Origin: an uncultured Porphyromonadaceae bacterium | GTDB lineage: Bacteria; Bacteroidota; Bacteroidia; Bacteroidales; Muribaculaceae | Direction: 5' to 3' | DNA: 7,248 nt | Assembly: GCA_905193395.1 (NCBI GenBank) | Contig: CAJJOO010000070.1 | Span: 1 to 7,248 of the forward strand | Part shown: positions 6,606 to 7,248 of the stretch, piece by piece | Position numbering within the stretch: the first letter of the stretch is position 1 | How the letters are laid out: the number at the start of each line of letters is the position of its first letter | The notes under the pieces: generated by a model | What the model was told of the DNA's origin: nothing | What the model saw: the letters and a program-made list of their open reading frames with translations, nothing else | Database searches by the model: none | Program-made: the position numbers and the translations under genes

Positions 6606-7248
6606 GCACGCCACGACTTCGTCACCGTGCCCGGCGACCCCCTGAACACCTTGCAGTACACCCTGCCCAACGGCCTGAAAGTGTTCATGTCCGTCAACAA
6701 GGACCGTCCCCGTATCCAGACCTACATCGCCGTGCGCGTCGGCGGCAAGAACGACCCCGCCGAAACAACCGGCCTGGCCCACTATTTCGAGCACCTGATG
6801 TTCAAGGGCACAGAACAGTTCGGCACCTCCGACTATGCCGCCGAGAAGCCCCTGCTCGACCAGATCGAGCAACTCTTCGAGGTATACCGCGTGACAACCG
6901 ACTCGACAGCCCGCCGCAACATCTACCGTCAGATCGACTCAATCAGTTATCTGGCCTCGCAGATTGCCATTCCCAACGAATATGACAAACTGATGGCCCT
7001 GATTGGCGCCGAAGGTACCAACGCATATACTTCATACGATGTGACCTGCTACGTCGAGGACATCCCCTCCAATCAACTCGACACCTGGGCACGCATCCAG
7101 GCCGACCGCTTCGAGCATCCCGTGCTGCGCGGCTTCCACACCGAACTCGAGACTATCTACGAGGAAAAGAACATGTCGCTGACCCAGGACGGCCGCAAGA
7201 TGTCCGAGGCCATGCTCTCCACATTGTTCCCGCATCACCCCTACGGCA
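6537..7248 (+). CDS. Secreted M16 (pitrilysin/insulinase) zinc metallopeptidase, 3' end cut off by the window
   Basis: N-terminal 237 codons of an M16 peptidase; Bacteroidetes members are usually over 900 residues, so most of the gene lies outside. A signal peptide (1-23) directs export. The domain opens with YTLPNGLKVF and continues with the inverted zinc motif HYFEH (His82, Glu85, His86). The third zinc ligand is most likely Glu210 in YEEKNM, with Glu203 seven residues earlier as in pitrilysin (Glu162/Glu169). The distance from His86 to Glu210 is 124 residues against about 77 in E. coli pitrilysin, because of a helical, charged insertion near residues 100-150; I recall similar insertions in other Bacteroidetes M16 proteins. 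Catalytic residues are intact, so this is probably an active half rather than the inactive partner type. The ATG at 6537 follows an A-rich stretch without Shine-Dalgarno and gives a complete signal peptide. It lies 40 bases after carB with no recognisable promoter. Substrate unknown. Confidence 0.93.
   Translation, partial: MKKLTTGLLSLVLLLLAAIPAIAARHDFVTVPGDPLNTLQYTLPNGLKVFMSVNKDRPRIQTYIAVRVGGKNDPAETTGLAHYFEHLMFKGTEQFGTSDYAAEKPLLDQIEQLFEVYRVTTDSTARRNIYRQIDSISYLASQIAIPNEYDKLMALIGAEGTNAYTSYDVTCYVEDIPSNQLDTWARIQADRFEHPVLRGFHTELETIYEEKNMSLTQDGRKMSEAMLSTLFPHHPYG

Overview
The window looks like chromosomal DNA from a GC-rich member of the Bacteroidales. Four things point there: a textbook Bacteroidetes-type promoter (TTG, 20 bases, TAnnTTTG), start codons without Shine-Dalgarno sequences, a SusB-type GH97 glycosidase, and protein variants I recall as typical of the phylum. 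Genus and family cannot be fixed from the sequence. All genes are on the + strand, and GC-rich codon use looks uniform with no sign of recent transfer.

Layout: (1) 1-2046 is a GH97 alpha-glucosidase lacking its first ~45 codons. (2) 2047-2195 is a compact boundary: an intrinsic terminator (2065-2099), a promoter 11 bases later (2110-2140) and a leader of about 50 bases. (3) 2196-3269 carA and 3266-6496 carB encode the two subunits of glutamine-hydrolysing carbamoyl-phosphate synthetase and overlap by ATGA. (4) 6537 to the right edge is the start of a secreted M16 (pitrilysin/insulinase family) zinc peptidase, 40 bases after carB with no visible promoter or terminator between, so possibly read from the carA promoter.

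How the genes work together: CarA hydrolyses glutamine and passes ammonia to CarB, which makes carbamoyl phosphate for pyrimidine and arginine synthesis. The GH97 enzyme (periplasmic alpha-glucan breakdown) is a separate transcription unit ended by its own terminator. The M16 peptidase is exported and has no obvious metabolic link to carAB.

I found no new multi-gene system, mobile element, CRISPR array or RNA gene. The most notable signal is that both CarA and CarB carry motifs that, from memory, match eukaryotic CPS I/CAD better than the E. coli enzyme, with a mixed effector-binding domain in CarB.
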